From Aplidium turbinatum (Eukaryota > Chordata > Ascidiacea > Aplousobranchia > Polyclinidae): DNA of 64,000 bases. The translations under genes and the position numbers were made by a program. Positions 43,560 through 53,864 of the stretch are shown piece by piece. A model generated the notes under the pieces. It saw only the letters and a list, made by a program, of their open reading frames with translations. It was not told where the DNA came from and searched no databases. Positions within the stretch are counted from its first letter, which is position 1, and every line of letters starts with the position of its first letter. Location: NCBI GenBank assembly GCA_918807975.1, contig OU964921.1, positions 45,410,498 to 45,474,497 on the forward strand, written 5' to 3'.

Positions 43560-43915
43560 GTTAAAACTCTCTCGGCTGTGGAAAATATCGGATTTTGGTT
43601 GAATCTCTTTCAACAACCTAATCCAAGTGGCCTACAATCAAAAGTAGGGTGGAGAGTAGTGCCGGATTTACCATTGGATTAGAAAGGCTGAAGTCTAGGG
43701 CTCCAACAACTCAAAATTAAAGGTGTAGACTACCAGGTAGGCTATAGCCTATTTATAAACATTTAAACATAGCTTAGGCTATATCTAAAATTTTCACTAA
43801 ATATCACAATCTTTAAACAGATGACTGTACAGAAGAATCACTTATTTAATAGAGCTAAATAACATTACTTAAAACAAATAACAGATAAATAACAAATATC
43901 CTAACAGACCAACAT
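43560..43915. other. No gene seen
   Basis: Contains AGGTAGGCTATAGCCTATTT, a palindromic form of the over-used octamer. No other feature. Confidence 0.4.
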
Positions 43916-43919
43916 AATA

Positions 43920-43967
43920 AATTCAAACGTTTTCGTCGAGAACTATTTGCCCTCATCAGGAAATGCC
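43920..43967 (-). ncRNA. Hammerhead-like motif, minus strand
   Basis: Reverse complement reads TTTCCTGATGAGGGC (43962-43948), a loop, then GACGAAAACGTTTGAA. The CTGATGAG and GAAA core blocks are present; stem II pairs poorly. The GAAAACGTTT end matches the Penelope-associated motif at 53264. The sequence further along the minus strand is AT-rich without a clear Penelope tail. Confidence 0.5.
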
Positions 43968-43969
43968 TA

Positions 43970-44240
43970 ATATATCTAAACAAAAACAGATAACTGTAAA
44001 TAATGGGAATAATAAGTGACTGAACAAATAACTTCATTGCAGTTATTTGTTTAGATATAAACAAATAACACCAGGCACCGGACGAGTGAAGTTTTCGAGT
44101 ACCGGTATAGCGGTAGTCGTTATGTTTGCCTATTTGTGTAAAAGAAGCTGAAATTTAAATGAATTCAAAACTCGTTTAATAAACGTTCTATTTCACTGAA
44201 CATTATGACTGGAAGTACTGTATTATCACCATTGTCATGT
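43970..44240. other. No gene seen
   Basis: Includes direct repeats of TAAACAAAAACAGATAAC-like sequence and CCGGTATAGCGGT; not interpretable. Confidence 0.35.
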
Positions 44241-44244
44241 ACAC

Positions 44245-45056
44245 TAGGGTGGCTCGTTTTTGAACTTTTTTTTTTAATTCTCTCGGGGTAGTGGGGAAAT
44301 GGTGCCAATGAGTGAGAAAACGCTCATGACAAAATTTGAGATTCGTAAAAAATTGTCTTCAGCCTCCTCATGGGGCCCAAAAATCGAAAAATGGGGTCAA
44401 AAACGCATTTTTGTTTCATAAATATTTTTACTTTGGGTAGATATAATATTGTTTAGATATATCTAATTAGCATAAAAAAAAAAATTGGAGTCATTTGAAC
44501 TATTCCTTCAGCTTCCTCACAGCTTCTGAAAATTTCCATTTTGCTGAAAATTTCGCATTTTTGTGGGTGCTTACATGATACATAATTGCGTTAGACATTT
44601 TGCCAGCTATAAGACGTCATTGTATTTCTCTTTATAGACCTGCCCTGAGCTATTGCGTCATTTTTTAATGAAATTGGGTTAATTTGGTAGGAAAAAGTGA
44701 CGTCTTTTATTTGAATTTACGTCACTGACGAAGTTTGTAGATATGTAACCACAAACAAAAATGCGAAATTTTCAGCAAAATGAAAATTTTCAGAAGCTGT
44801 GAGGAAGCTGAAGGAATAGTTCAAATGACTCCAAATTTTTTTCTTAGGCTAATTAGATATATTTTAAAAATATTGTATCTACCTGAACTAAAAATATTTT
44901 TGAAAAAAAATGCGTTTTTGACGCCATTTTTCGATTTTTGGGCCCCATGAGGAGGCTGAAGACAATTTGTTACGAATCTCAAATTTTGTCATGAGCGTTT
45001 TCTCACTCATTGGCACCATTTCCCCACTATCCCGAAAAAATTTAAAAAAATGTTCA
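44245..45056. mobile_element. hAT-type foldback MITE, family B copy 3 (right end lost)
   Basis: Matches the 32503-33330 copy from TAGGGTGGCTCG on, with long inverted arms, but the right terminus stops about 15 bases short (…AAAAAAATGTTCAA) and runs into a 17-base tandem duplication of CATTGCGGTCTGACC. Length about 810. Confidence 0.8.
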
Positions 45057-45059
45057 ATT

Positions 45060-45700
45060 GCGGTCTGACCCATTGCGGTCTGACCACCATTGTGCGCGTG
45101 CTTTTGTCAGAGCTTTCAAAGCGAGATTGGGCCTGAGCAACGAAGCGTGCGACTGTACAGTCTATGTAACAAAAGACTAGCAATCAACCGATCACGCAAT
45201 AATTGTTACTGCGGGAGATTTAGGCCTAACTGTAGGCTATGTATGCATGTACATCAAAACAGCACATTTCAACATCAAAACAGCAGATAGTTTGCTCAAA
45301 ACATCAGATGTGGTAACGTGGCTTTTGTTATTGCTTTCTTTTATTACGTATTCTCGAGCAGTGTTTGCACGTTTTGGTCATTTTGAAAAAAATGAAAATA
45401 AATGAAACACTGGACTTTGGGCCTTGCCAGCGCCATTAAAAACAATTTTTTTTCGGTAATTGTTTTTGAAATGTTTTCTTGAATGTTCAGTTTATTCATT
45501 TTAATGCTTAATTCCGGTTTGAAATTTTCACTTAGTATGCCTTTAAGAATTATAAGTATGTACAAAAATTCAGCTTTTTATCCCTGCTCACTAAATCAAC
45601 TCCGACTCAATAAATAAAAATACAAGAAACGATTGCAAGTATGGTTGAGGCAGGAAGAAGGATTGTAGGAAAGCAATGAGCGCCTACTCTTGTAGCCACT
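45060..45700. other. No gene seen
   Basis: ACATCAAAACAGCA is repeated near 45250 and 45270. No coding or RNA feature recognised. Confidence 0.4.
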
Positions 45701-45915
45701 CGCACCCAGGGCCGGATTAACCATTAGGCTAATAAGGCTATAGCCTTAGGCCATAGAAAAATTCGGCCCTCAATTTTTATAAGGCTGACAGTGATACAGA
45801 TCCAATAACAGTACAGTTTTTGCTTAAAAACGAATGACCGAGTTGAGTCAATACATATGAAGAGCCCATTTTCAAAACCACGTAGGCTCCACTTTTACCG
45901 AAATTGAGTTTAGAG

Positions 45916-47595
45916 CAGGGCTTTTCAACCTGGGGGTCGCGAGCCGTTTTTCGGAGGTTCGAGAAGCGCTTGAAATTCCAGTGTTAATTGTTTTCAATTC
46001 TTTTTTGGCAGAAAAGATTAAAAACTGTGTTTTTTTAGCAATCGCCCATTCCTCTTCTTGAGGTTATTATATCGTTTAAGCTTTCAGACGTTGCAAAGGC
46101 TTTAACTATAGGAAAGCATTCGATATTTTTCACAAAGTTCTTGTACGTTGTTTTGTGCAGACTAACGTTAACCAGTCACAACGCTATGGTAAAAAAAAAA
46201 AAATTATGTAGAATCTTATGCAAAATATAGATTTCTCAGCATCGTTTTCAATGGCATAGAAAAAAAAAATAGTGTCGCTATTTTGTTTGAAAGCTCTTTC
46301 AGCAACAGGTGCACTCATTGACAAACTTAATAGTTAAAAATATGCAGCACCAACCATCTCACTGAAATTGATTTAAATAAATCCATAAAAGATTGCAATA
46401 AATTCAACCGGTGAAAGTGCGAAAACGTAGATTATTCTCATTATTTTTTCTCCTATTATCTAGCTAAGTGTCACAATCAATGTGTATTGCCTCGCGATGG
46501 GTTGCTTTGTGTCTTCAACGAGCGTTGTTGTTTTGATTGTAAAATTCTGGTGCGATGTGTTATTATCGGTTATGACCTGAAGTAACCTTTGATGCGAACC
46601 TCGAACATTCTGTTGTTTTCTCAATCACCAAATATCGTTTGTCATGATGTCACAAGGATGTTTACCAATGGATCTCTGATTGCGAAATCGTTATTATGTA
46701 AGAGTCTTCTACCCTACGTGACCTTCTTTAGACTTCTTTAAGCTTCTGCTTGTTGACATTTATTGCAACTTGACAGAACAATGTGACATTACGTGACCTT
46801 CTCGATGTTACTAGACCGAAACAACTTTCTATAAATAGTGGTGTAGTTTGCGTAATGATTATTATTGAGTTGATTATGGAGTTGTATTATGATGAGTTGA
46901 TTATTATTATTATGAGTTGGTGATGAGAGATCATTGTTGTAGTAGTAGCAGCTGTTAATAGGCGCAAAGATTATTGTTGATCGAGAGTTGAAGTATTGAA
47001 TACGAGTAAAGCAAAGTTGATGCTAATATAATTTCTGATTGAAACTAGAATCGTATGAGAAGCTGTGAGTGGATCACGTTAGACTCGATCAAAAGCCGCA
47101 AGCATTGGAATCTATTGCTGTTTGCTGTTACTTTGATTAATTGCTGGAAGTGGTAAACCATTCGTTGGAGTTCTTCAAGCGTTTTCATATATATCATTTC
47201 ACTAGTAGAACTATCCGTGAATTTAATTGACTACTTTTCGGTTTAACCCATTAAATTACGTCATTGAATCTTTCCAAGTCTTTTTTCTGGTAAGAGATAG
47301 AAAGAAATCGTGACACTAAGCTTGATAGGAAATGGAAATAACAATCGGAGGAAATGTAATAAAAGCGGTGATAACTTCGCAAAAAACGTTTTTCGTTTCG
47401 GAAGTTTACGTTGGAACAGCAAAACTAAACATAACTGGATGTCGGCATGAAATTCATGCTTCAGAATGTTTCATAATCAAATTTGGTTGAACTTTTGGAT
47501 TAAATATGCTTTTGTTGAATACTTTTATGGGGGGCGTGAGACTACATTGATTGCTCTGAAGGGGTCGCGGGGAAAAAAAGGTTTAAAACTCCTTG
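45916..47595. mobile_element. hAT-type element, nested
   Basis: CAGGGCTTTTCAACCTGGGG with GTCGCGAGCC next to the left end and GGGGTCGCGGGG next to the right. Flanks GTTTAGAG and GTTTAGAA match at 7 of 8 if the right end is read one base in. The interior has GATTATTATTGAGTTG-type simple repeats (46855-46925). No transposase readable. Confidence 0.7.
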
Positions 47596-47734
47596 TTTAG
47601 AATGTCATTAGGTCAAGTATTGCCATAGGTACCAACTATACATTTCTTTCTTTCCAAAATCTTTCCATCTGTTTCAAATTTGAGAATAAAAATTGTGTTT
47701 GTATCCAAAACCAATTAGGCCTATCCGCCATCAT

Positions 47735-48207
47735 CAGTGGCGTAGCCAAGCCAAGGGGGGGGGGGGAGGGTTCAATCCGTTGGCGTCACGATATTGAGAA
47801 TGATGCTTTCAGCCCTTTTATGTCTCCAAAACAAAGTTTTCCTGATTTTAAACGAAACTGCATTAAAAAAATGAGTTTTGCCAATACCAAACATTCAAAT
47901 ATCTTAGCCAGGAATTAGCAACCAGAAAACATAGAGACTTAGCTTTATTTCCGAAAAAATGCCAAAGAAAACATGATCTTATCCTTTTGCTATGCCACCG
48001 GACAGCACCATTTTACAGAAATATTCATAACCACATTTTTGTTGAAAATGCTCTCAGAATGCATCAAATTCAAAGTAATTTTTCAAAAATTTCTGGGAGA
48101 GGCCACCCGGACCCCCCGCCGCTGGGTGTCATCTTAGATGAACACGGCGACGGGTTTCGCCCGCCGCCGTCAAAACCCCCCATTCAAAATTCCTGGCTAC
48201 GCCACTG
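47735..48207. mobile_element. hAT-type MITE, perfect 8-bp TSD, nested
   Basis: CAGTGGCGTAGCCA...TGGCTACGCCACTG between GCCATCAT at 47727-47734 and 48208-48215. Contains a 12-G run near 47755. Shares interior sequence with the hAT at 17298-18069. Confidence 0.9.
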
Positions 48208-48374
48208 GCCATCATTAGCCAATTTTCAATTATGTTTATGTTATTTTGCAGTAAATAATTTCAATTTTTTATGTATGCATTTTTATTACTTTTGTAGCTT
48301 GGTTTGCAAAAATAGGACCTTCTCTAATAAACAGCCTTAGGCCTACAATACCCTTAATCCGGCCCTGCTTGCAC

Positions 48375-48890
48375 GTAAAATATGGAATTATCAACTGGGG
48401 ATGCACACCCACAAAATACTTGACTAGAATCCAAGTTAGACAAAATAAGATAATTAAAATCGTTACAGGAGCATTTGAAATGAAAACAAAATTACTGCCA
48501 CTCTATCAAAAAAATGAAATACTAACTGTTAATTCTACTTATAAACTAGAAATAAGCAAATTTATGTTCAAATTTTATAATAACAAAATATACCGGAAAA
48601 CTTCAAAACTTTCTTTACACATGTGTCAACTATACATTCGTATAACACCCGACGTTCAAGCTCCAATTCGCTTTATACTAAACAGGCAAATACCCAATTA
48701 TTTCAAAAAAGTTTAAAATGCATGGGAATCAAGGTATGGCACAGTTTACCCCAAAATATGAAAAAAACATGAAAAAGGCTACAAATCGTTCAGTAAAATG
48801 TGCAAAAACACTTCTTCAATAATCAAGAGCTATAGAAACGACATCCACAACCTGACTTTATGTCCATTGTTATTATTTTTTGTATTTCTT
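48375..48890 (+). mobile_element. LINE C-terminal fragment
   Basis: The frame 48369-48716 reads KYGIINWGCTPTKYLTRIQV, RQNKIIKIVTGAFEMKTKL, PLYQKNEILTVNSTYKLEIS and KFMFKFYNNK, the post-RT block 'YGi..WG......l...iq..Qnk..RiI........pl....nil......y.le...fm' of CR1/RTE-X-like LINEs. A stop at 48714 is followed by residual similarity. Confidence 0.75.
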
Positions 48891-48894
48891 GCGT

Positions 48895-49250
48895 CTGTAT
48901 CTGTATTTGTTCTGTTTTTTCTGTTCTTCCTTCCTTCTTTTTGTGTCAATTTGCTACAGTATTTAAAAACGCAATACTTTCTTTCGCATAACTATTTGAA
49001 TCAGAGAGTGCAGACTCGACGACCTCCTACGTCTTCAGAGCTACGGTCTTTCGCACTCTCTCATTGGATGCACACTGTCAGTTTTTGTTTTATGTACGTT
49101 CGGCGTTTCGCATCCAAACAAAACTAAAATGACCATCCATCCATCCACCACTTTTCAATAATTGTCATACTTCTTTCGCTCAGCAAATCACCAATGCACA
49201 CAAAACTAGCAAAAAGTTATTTCTTCTCTGGTAGATTTTCTCAACATGCT
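48895..49250. other. No gene seen; (CCAT)n near 49133
   Basis: Pyrimidine-rich (TTCTGTTTTTTCTGTTC) then a short CCAT repeat. No feature otherwise. Confidence 0.4.
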
Positions 49251-49255
49251 CAAAA

Positions 49256-49352
49256 CATGTTGCTTAGTGTCTTGCCAAAGACACAGCAGTCTGCTTTTAC
49301 CAGGTATCGAACCGACACCCTTTCGAGCTTTGGGCGACGTTCTCTTCACTAG
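49256..49352 (-). mobile_element. tRNA-derived SINE (family 1), partial minus-strand copy
   Basis: Reverse complement contains GGTTCGATACC (B box) and GTGTCTTTGGCAAGACACTA, the same head and body as 6857-7070. Confidence 0.6.
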
Positions 49353-49788
49353 GTCAGATGATTGGTGAACAATTTTATTTCATTCTTTTTTTATCAGTTC
49401 AATCGTTTCCGACTTTCGATGATTATACGTCATCTTTCTCCATAACTCTCGACCTTCTCAACCTCCGTCAACTCACTTATGTTGATCCCGATGTAATCCA
49501 TTACTGTGTCGAATCATCTTGCTTTCTGACGGCCCCTTCCTTATTTTTCGTTTACCCAAGCAAGCCTGATTTTTGCGTCTGGTGATTTACTTCTTATTTT
49601 GCGGCCAAACCATAAATGTTTCTGATTGACTATTCTAGCTTGTAACGATATGTGCGGTTTCATTTAGTCAAAAACCTGTTTGTTACTTTTGCTGTCAAAC
49701 AAACACACATTATTCAACATGATAACTGCAACACATCAACTTTTTTTGTCTGGTTTTGTTTGATACAGAAAATAACATTTTATTTTAG

Positions 49789-49853
49789 TACAATCTGAAG
49801 ACTTCAGCGAGCATGATTGCTTTGCTTGTGGTATCCTTTCACATGGAAAAAAG
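49789..49853 (+). CDS. Caspase-like gene A, p20 exon with catalytic His
   Basis: Acceptor TATTTTAG, donor GTGACT. Two bases then 21 codons: QSEDFSEHDCFACGILSHGK. LSHG carries the catalytic histidine of the caspase p20 subunit. It matches the 59499 exon of gene B in phase and motif, but is cut short: the glycine-rich loop and GKPKLF region found in gene B are absent. No earlier p20 exon is seen upstream, so gene A is incomplete here. Confidence 0.7.
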
Positions 49854-49919
49854 GTGACTTCATCAGTTTTATTTAATGGCGCTTTGCTCACAAACTATTT
49901 TTTATGTAACTTGTGTATA

Positions 49920-50005
49920 AACAAAATGGCGGTTACGTGACACGGAATCAAACCTGTCCCTCCAGAGCAGAAGGCATGGGCGCAAACCGCTACACCATCT
50001 AGACA
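49920..50005 (-). mobile_element. tRNA-like / SINE head, minus strand
   Basis: Reverse complement has TGTAGCGGTTTGC (A box-like) and GGTTTGATTCCGTG (B box) at tRNA spacing. Lies in the intron of caspase A. Not a complete tRNA. Confidence 0.5.
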
Positions 50006-50137
50006 TAATTAGACGACTATAGACTTATTTCCAAATGTTGTAGAGTAACTACAGTATGTATATGATGTTTTTTAAAGGTTGGAAACCCTAGCGACTACAC
50101 AGCTCTGTTTAACTAAAAACACTTCTCATTTTAACAG

Positions 50138-50236
50138 ACTTTGTGGCTTATTCGACACATAGAGGACGGCAGTTGGTTCATTCAGACTTTATGCAAATGC
50201 TTGCTTGAGTTTGGCCACCAGCTGGAACTGATGCAG
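50138..50236 (+). CDS. Caspase-like gene A, p10 exon
   Basis: Acceptor TTTTAACAG, donor GTAGCC; 33 codons, phase 0 at both ends. The second half reads IEDGSWFIQTLCKCLLEFGH and QLELMQ, a clear caspase p10 core (the W in GSWF helps form the substrate pocket). The first bases in another frame read FVAYST, the p10 strand that normally precedes. A small deletion between the two therefore removed about eight residues and shifted the frame, although the exon as a whole stays open. Confidence 0.8.
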
Positions 50237-50239
50237 GTA

Positions 50240-51125
50240 GCCTGCAGTCTTAATTCAGTGAAGTAGTAGCCTACAATCCCAACTGAGGCCCAATGAAAAT
50301 TCAAGTGGTCACTTAGGTTTGTTGGCATACAATGTGGGTTATTTATGGGCAACAAATATGTTAACACGAGTCTATTTTTTATGTTTAATTAATTTACCCA
50401 AAACGAGCTCCATCTCTTATTTTCAACCTACAGTATTACTTTTTTAGTTTGAAAAAAAAAAGCAGGAAACATGAGCACTGGTGTGGGTTGAATCTGTGTA
50501 GCCCAGTTGTAAAATCATCCAAACATGGGTAAAAGTAGAAAACGTTTTTAGAAAACAAATATTTTTATTGGCTGTATAAAAACAACTTTGTCTGTATTGT
50601 TTTTATACTGCAAATACTTATTGCAAGAGTTAATGTGAGATCTCATGTGGGTTCAGTCTGGGCAGCCCATTTGCAAAACAACTTTTTGAATAATTTAGAC
50701 TCAGTTTAATTTCTCACATTAGTTCAGAATATTAGTAAGTTAAATTAATGCGCTATTTCTTGTAATGACAACATAAGTATTTTAATGCATTTTCTTTTCA
50801 CATTCATTTTAACCACAAAGAAAATCTGCGTTCATTACCTGTGATCTCGAAGTTCGTTGACACGAGGTTCATTGGCTCATTGCATCTATCTGTGATTTTT
50901 TAAACATTTTCAAACTGGGCTGCCCAGTTGGAGGGGAACTTGAGACTGCGAACAAACTTAACTAGGACCCAGTCGGGCCGTTCAGTTGGGACTCAACATA
51001 TTGCCCGTTTCGTACCCAGATGGGCCTCAGCTGTCATTGTTGGCTGAGGTAGTACAGAAAAATCTGCTCTAATTAAATGCTGTTTATTGTAAACCTTTTG
51101 GTCTTCTGTGGCGTACCACAAGTTG
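50240..51125. other. Caspase A intron; imperfect GGGCWGCCCAGTT repeats
   Basis: Variants of CTGGGCAGCCCA-TTGYAAAA occur near 50500, 50657 and 50917, and GGGCCGTTCAGTTGGGAC near 50980; probably the ends of a decayed MITE. Nothing coding. Confidence 0.45.
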
Positions 51126-51263
51126 AAACACTACTGTAAAAACCATAGACAGACAATCGATAAAAACTTAATAACATTGAATTGCATAATTCAAAATTAA
51201 TACAGAAATGAAATAAATATTGAACAGCTCGTTTCTTCAATCAAACGAACCAACGACATTTGT

Positions 51264-53064
51264 TTGGATGATGACACAAAAGATGACATCAAGTTTATCA
51301 TTAGGCAATTCATGTCGGATGCTAAACGTGTATGTTCGTCTAGGAGAAATCAAGCTATTCATAAAACCCTACTAAGTCTCTCCAAAGATCCTAACATTAA
51401 AGTTTGTCGATTTGACAAAGGAAAGGGAACTGCGATTCTGAATACAGAGGATTACCATTCAAAACTTGACTCTATTGTTGATGATCACTCTAAGTTCATT
51501 AAGATTGACGATACCGTTAGGACGCATCCTATCATCAAAAAAGAAAAGTCTATCGCGTATTATATCCGCACGTATTTGAAACAATTTGATAAAGACTTGT
51601 GTAAAAAACTTATCTCATCCGGTAGCAACCCAGGAAAACTGTATGGTCTTATAAAAGTCCATAAAGATGGAAACCCAGTTAGGCCAGTAGTATCAATGAT
51701 TGGTACACCTGAATACCGATTAGCAAAATTTTTGGACTCGATGATTAAACCTTGTATTCCTAATAAATATATGCTCGACTCTACCAACAAATTCTTAGAA
51801 AATGTAAATAACTTTCCGTGCCACAAAAATCAATTGCTGGTGAGTTTTGATGTGTCTTCTTTGTTTACAAATGTACCGTTGGTTGAAACCATAAATATCA
51901 TTGCTGATTACATTTTTTCGGATTCCCAACCTAATCACCCTCCTATCAAGAAAGAAATTTTCATTAAACTCCTCACGTTAGCCACACAAGGCATGTTTTT
52001 TGTACAAAAATAATTTATACAAACAAATCGATGGCGTAGCAATGGGGTCTCCATTAGGCCCTACCATTGCTAATTTTTTCCTAGCACATATTGAAACAAA
52101 AATTCTTGAAGAGTCTAAAGATTTCCATCCGAAACTTTATCTTAGGTATGTAGATGATATTTTTGCTGTTTTTGATGATGAAGATTCGTGCTCAACTTTT
52201 CTAAATGTGCTAAATTCCCAACATAAAAACATAAAATTCACAGTGGAAAAAGCTAGAGAAACTATACCATTCTTGGATGTTGAACTAAAGATTAACGAAA
52301 GTACTTTTGACACATGGGTTTGGCGAAAACCTAGTAACACTGGATTATTATTAAATTTCAACGCAGTGTGTCCTATGAAATGGAAATTTGGGTTGGTGTT
52401 AGGTTTGCTTAATCGTGCTCGTTCTATCTGCTTAGACAAATACCACTACATGAATGAAATCGCCAAAATTAAATTTATGTTATGTGCGAATGGATATCCC
52501 GGGCAGTTTTTTGATAAGGTTCTACAACGTTTCAATTCAGTATCTTCACCGAATGCTGACGTCATAAATTTCCAGAACTCTATATTCATACCTTTTCTAG
52601 GAAAGGAATCTCTCGTATACGCTAAAAAACTATCTAAACTCTTTAAGTGTAAATTTGATATCGACATTGTTCCTCTGTACAAAACCTTTAAAATCAGTAG
52701 ATATTTTTCGCTGAAATCACCCGTTCCGCAGTCTCTTCGTTCGAACATTGTCTACAAATTCATTTGTTCGTGCGACACGAACATGACATACATAGGTATG
52801 TCCACAAGACACTTGGTAACAAGAGCAACGGAACACCTAAATTTAACAGACATCAATAAACACAGTGCAATCAAAGACCACATTTATGACTGCAGTATTT
52901 TTTCAAACATCAAATTTACATTAGATTCATTCAAAATAATTCGCAACTGTCAATCGGAGTTTGAAACTAAAATGCATGAGGCACTCCAAATAAAGCAGCA
53001 CAACCCCAGGCTCAACAAACAATTATTCGCTGGAGGGGCATCTTTTTTGTTGAATTTGTATTAG
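51264..53064 (+). CDS. Penelope-like reverse transcriptase with GIY-YIG endonuclease
   Basis: Open in two overlapping frames (51264-52013 and 52000-53064), 249 and 354 codons. The first contains VCRFDKGKGTAILNTEDYHS, GKLYGLIKVHKDGNPVRPVV and LLVSFDVSSLFTNVPL; the second GVAMGSPLGPTIANFFLAHI and LYLRYVDDIFAVF (catalytic YVDD). The C-terminus has YIGMSTRHLVTRATEHL and a conserved region to HNPRL, the GIY-YIG nuclease. RT primes on a nick, with the GIY-YIG domain making it. This matches Penelope-like elements, which unlike L1 use GIY-YIG rather than an apurinic endonuclease. Confidence 0.92.
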
Positions 53065-53263
53065 CTTACGTTTATTTTATGTTATGTTGTCCGCTCACTA
53101 TCTTGTCTCATGACCACACTCTCGCATAATTATGACAGATTACTACCATCTTTTGTGTTTGTTCGTCAGTTGTTGCTTGTACGCAGGTCAGTGCAGTTTT
53201 ATTGAATTTCAGGCATTTATTATTAACATTTCACGAATAATTGTTTTGTTTAGATGAATTAAG

Positions 53264-53312
53264 ATATTTTCCTGAAGAGGGCAGAAAGTTTTGCCGAAAA
53301 CGTTTGAAATTA
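53264..53312 (+). ncRNA. Hammerhead-like motif at the Penelope-like element 3' end
   Basis: CTGAAGAG (53272-53279), stem II GGCA...TGCC (53279-53294), GAAAACG (53296-53302), then a minimal stem III AACGTT and U at the cleavage position. Stem I could form between TTTC before the core and GAAA after it. Core CUGANGA and GAAA are intact. This minimal-stem-III form is the one known from Penelope-like elements. Confidence 0.7.
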
Positions 53313-53706
53313 TGTATCTATTTCATTTCTGTATTAATTTTGAATTATGCAATTCAATGTTATTAAGTTGTTATCGATTGTCTGTCTATGGTTTTTAAAA
53401 AGTACCTCTCTACCAAAGCTATACTACTGTAAAAGCTCTTGTAGGCTAACGTGTATCAGATAAACGTGACAAATGTAATAAAGTAACCCCCACTAACGTT
53501 TTAGAGCTGTACGCGGTAGCCAATTTTGAAATTACTAAACTTGGAACGATAATTGTCCTGATGAACACCCAAGCTTTTCAGTATCCAATTTTAAATTAAG
53601 TAACCAAGTAACCTACTATATTTTTTAAAAGTGAAGTATTTCTTCGTTGGTTTAGTTGTCCAATTGATACAGTGATCCCGGTCAAAAATACTCATTTGAT
53701 TTTCAG

Positions 53707-53859
53707 ATTATGATCATGGTGAACAACAAAACGGCAAACTTTCAAGAAGTCACACAGAAGTTGGAATGTGAGCATGAAAAGAAAATGGTACAAATTCCTT
53801 CTATTACTACACAACTCCGCTCTGAAGTAAAGTTTGTTCCCAAAGGACTTGAGGTGTAA
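53707..53859 (+). CDS. Caspase-like gene A, last exon
   Basis: Acceptor GATTTTCAG; 50 codons and a TAA stop. Reads IMIMVNNKTANFQEVTQKLE, KKMVQIPSITTQLRSEVKF, VPKGLEV. This continues the LMQ end of the 50236 exon (phase 0) as caspase 'ILtrVN..va' and the K..vQiPs..s.L...l.F tail (p10 C-terminus). No deletion is seen in this exon. The 3.5-kb gap to the previous exon is largely the Penelope-like element. Confidence 0.88.
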   Translation: MMIMVNNKTANFQEVTQKLECEHEKKMVQIPSITTQLRSEVKFVPKGLEV

Positions 53860-53864
53860 GTTGA

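Larger units (their letters stand above)
45707..48367. mobile_element. hAT-type element hosting two further hAT MITEs
   Basis: CAGGGCCGGATTAACC...TTAATCCGGCCCTG; flanks CTCGCACC and CTTGCACG match at 6 of 8. Removing the nested elements (45916-47595, 47735-48207) leaves about 500 bases. No transposase. Confidence 0.75.
51142..53422 (+). mobile_element. Penelope-like element with inverted terminal repeats and 12-bp TSD
   Basis: A direct repeat ACTACTGTAAAA (51130-51141, 53423-53434) brackets the insertion. Just inside, about 77 bases (ACCATAGACAGACAATCGAT...) at 51142-51215 are repeated inverted at about 53319-53396 with one or two mismatches. Inverted repeats plus a right-hand extension (53397-53422) and a hammerhead-like motif next to the right repeat are typical of Penelope-like elements. 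It sits in the intron of caspase A. The close match of the repeats suggests a fairly young copy. Confidence 0.85.
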
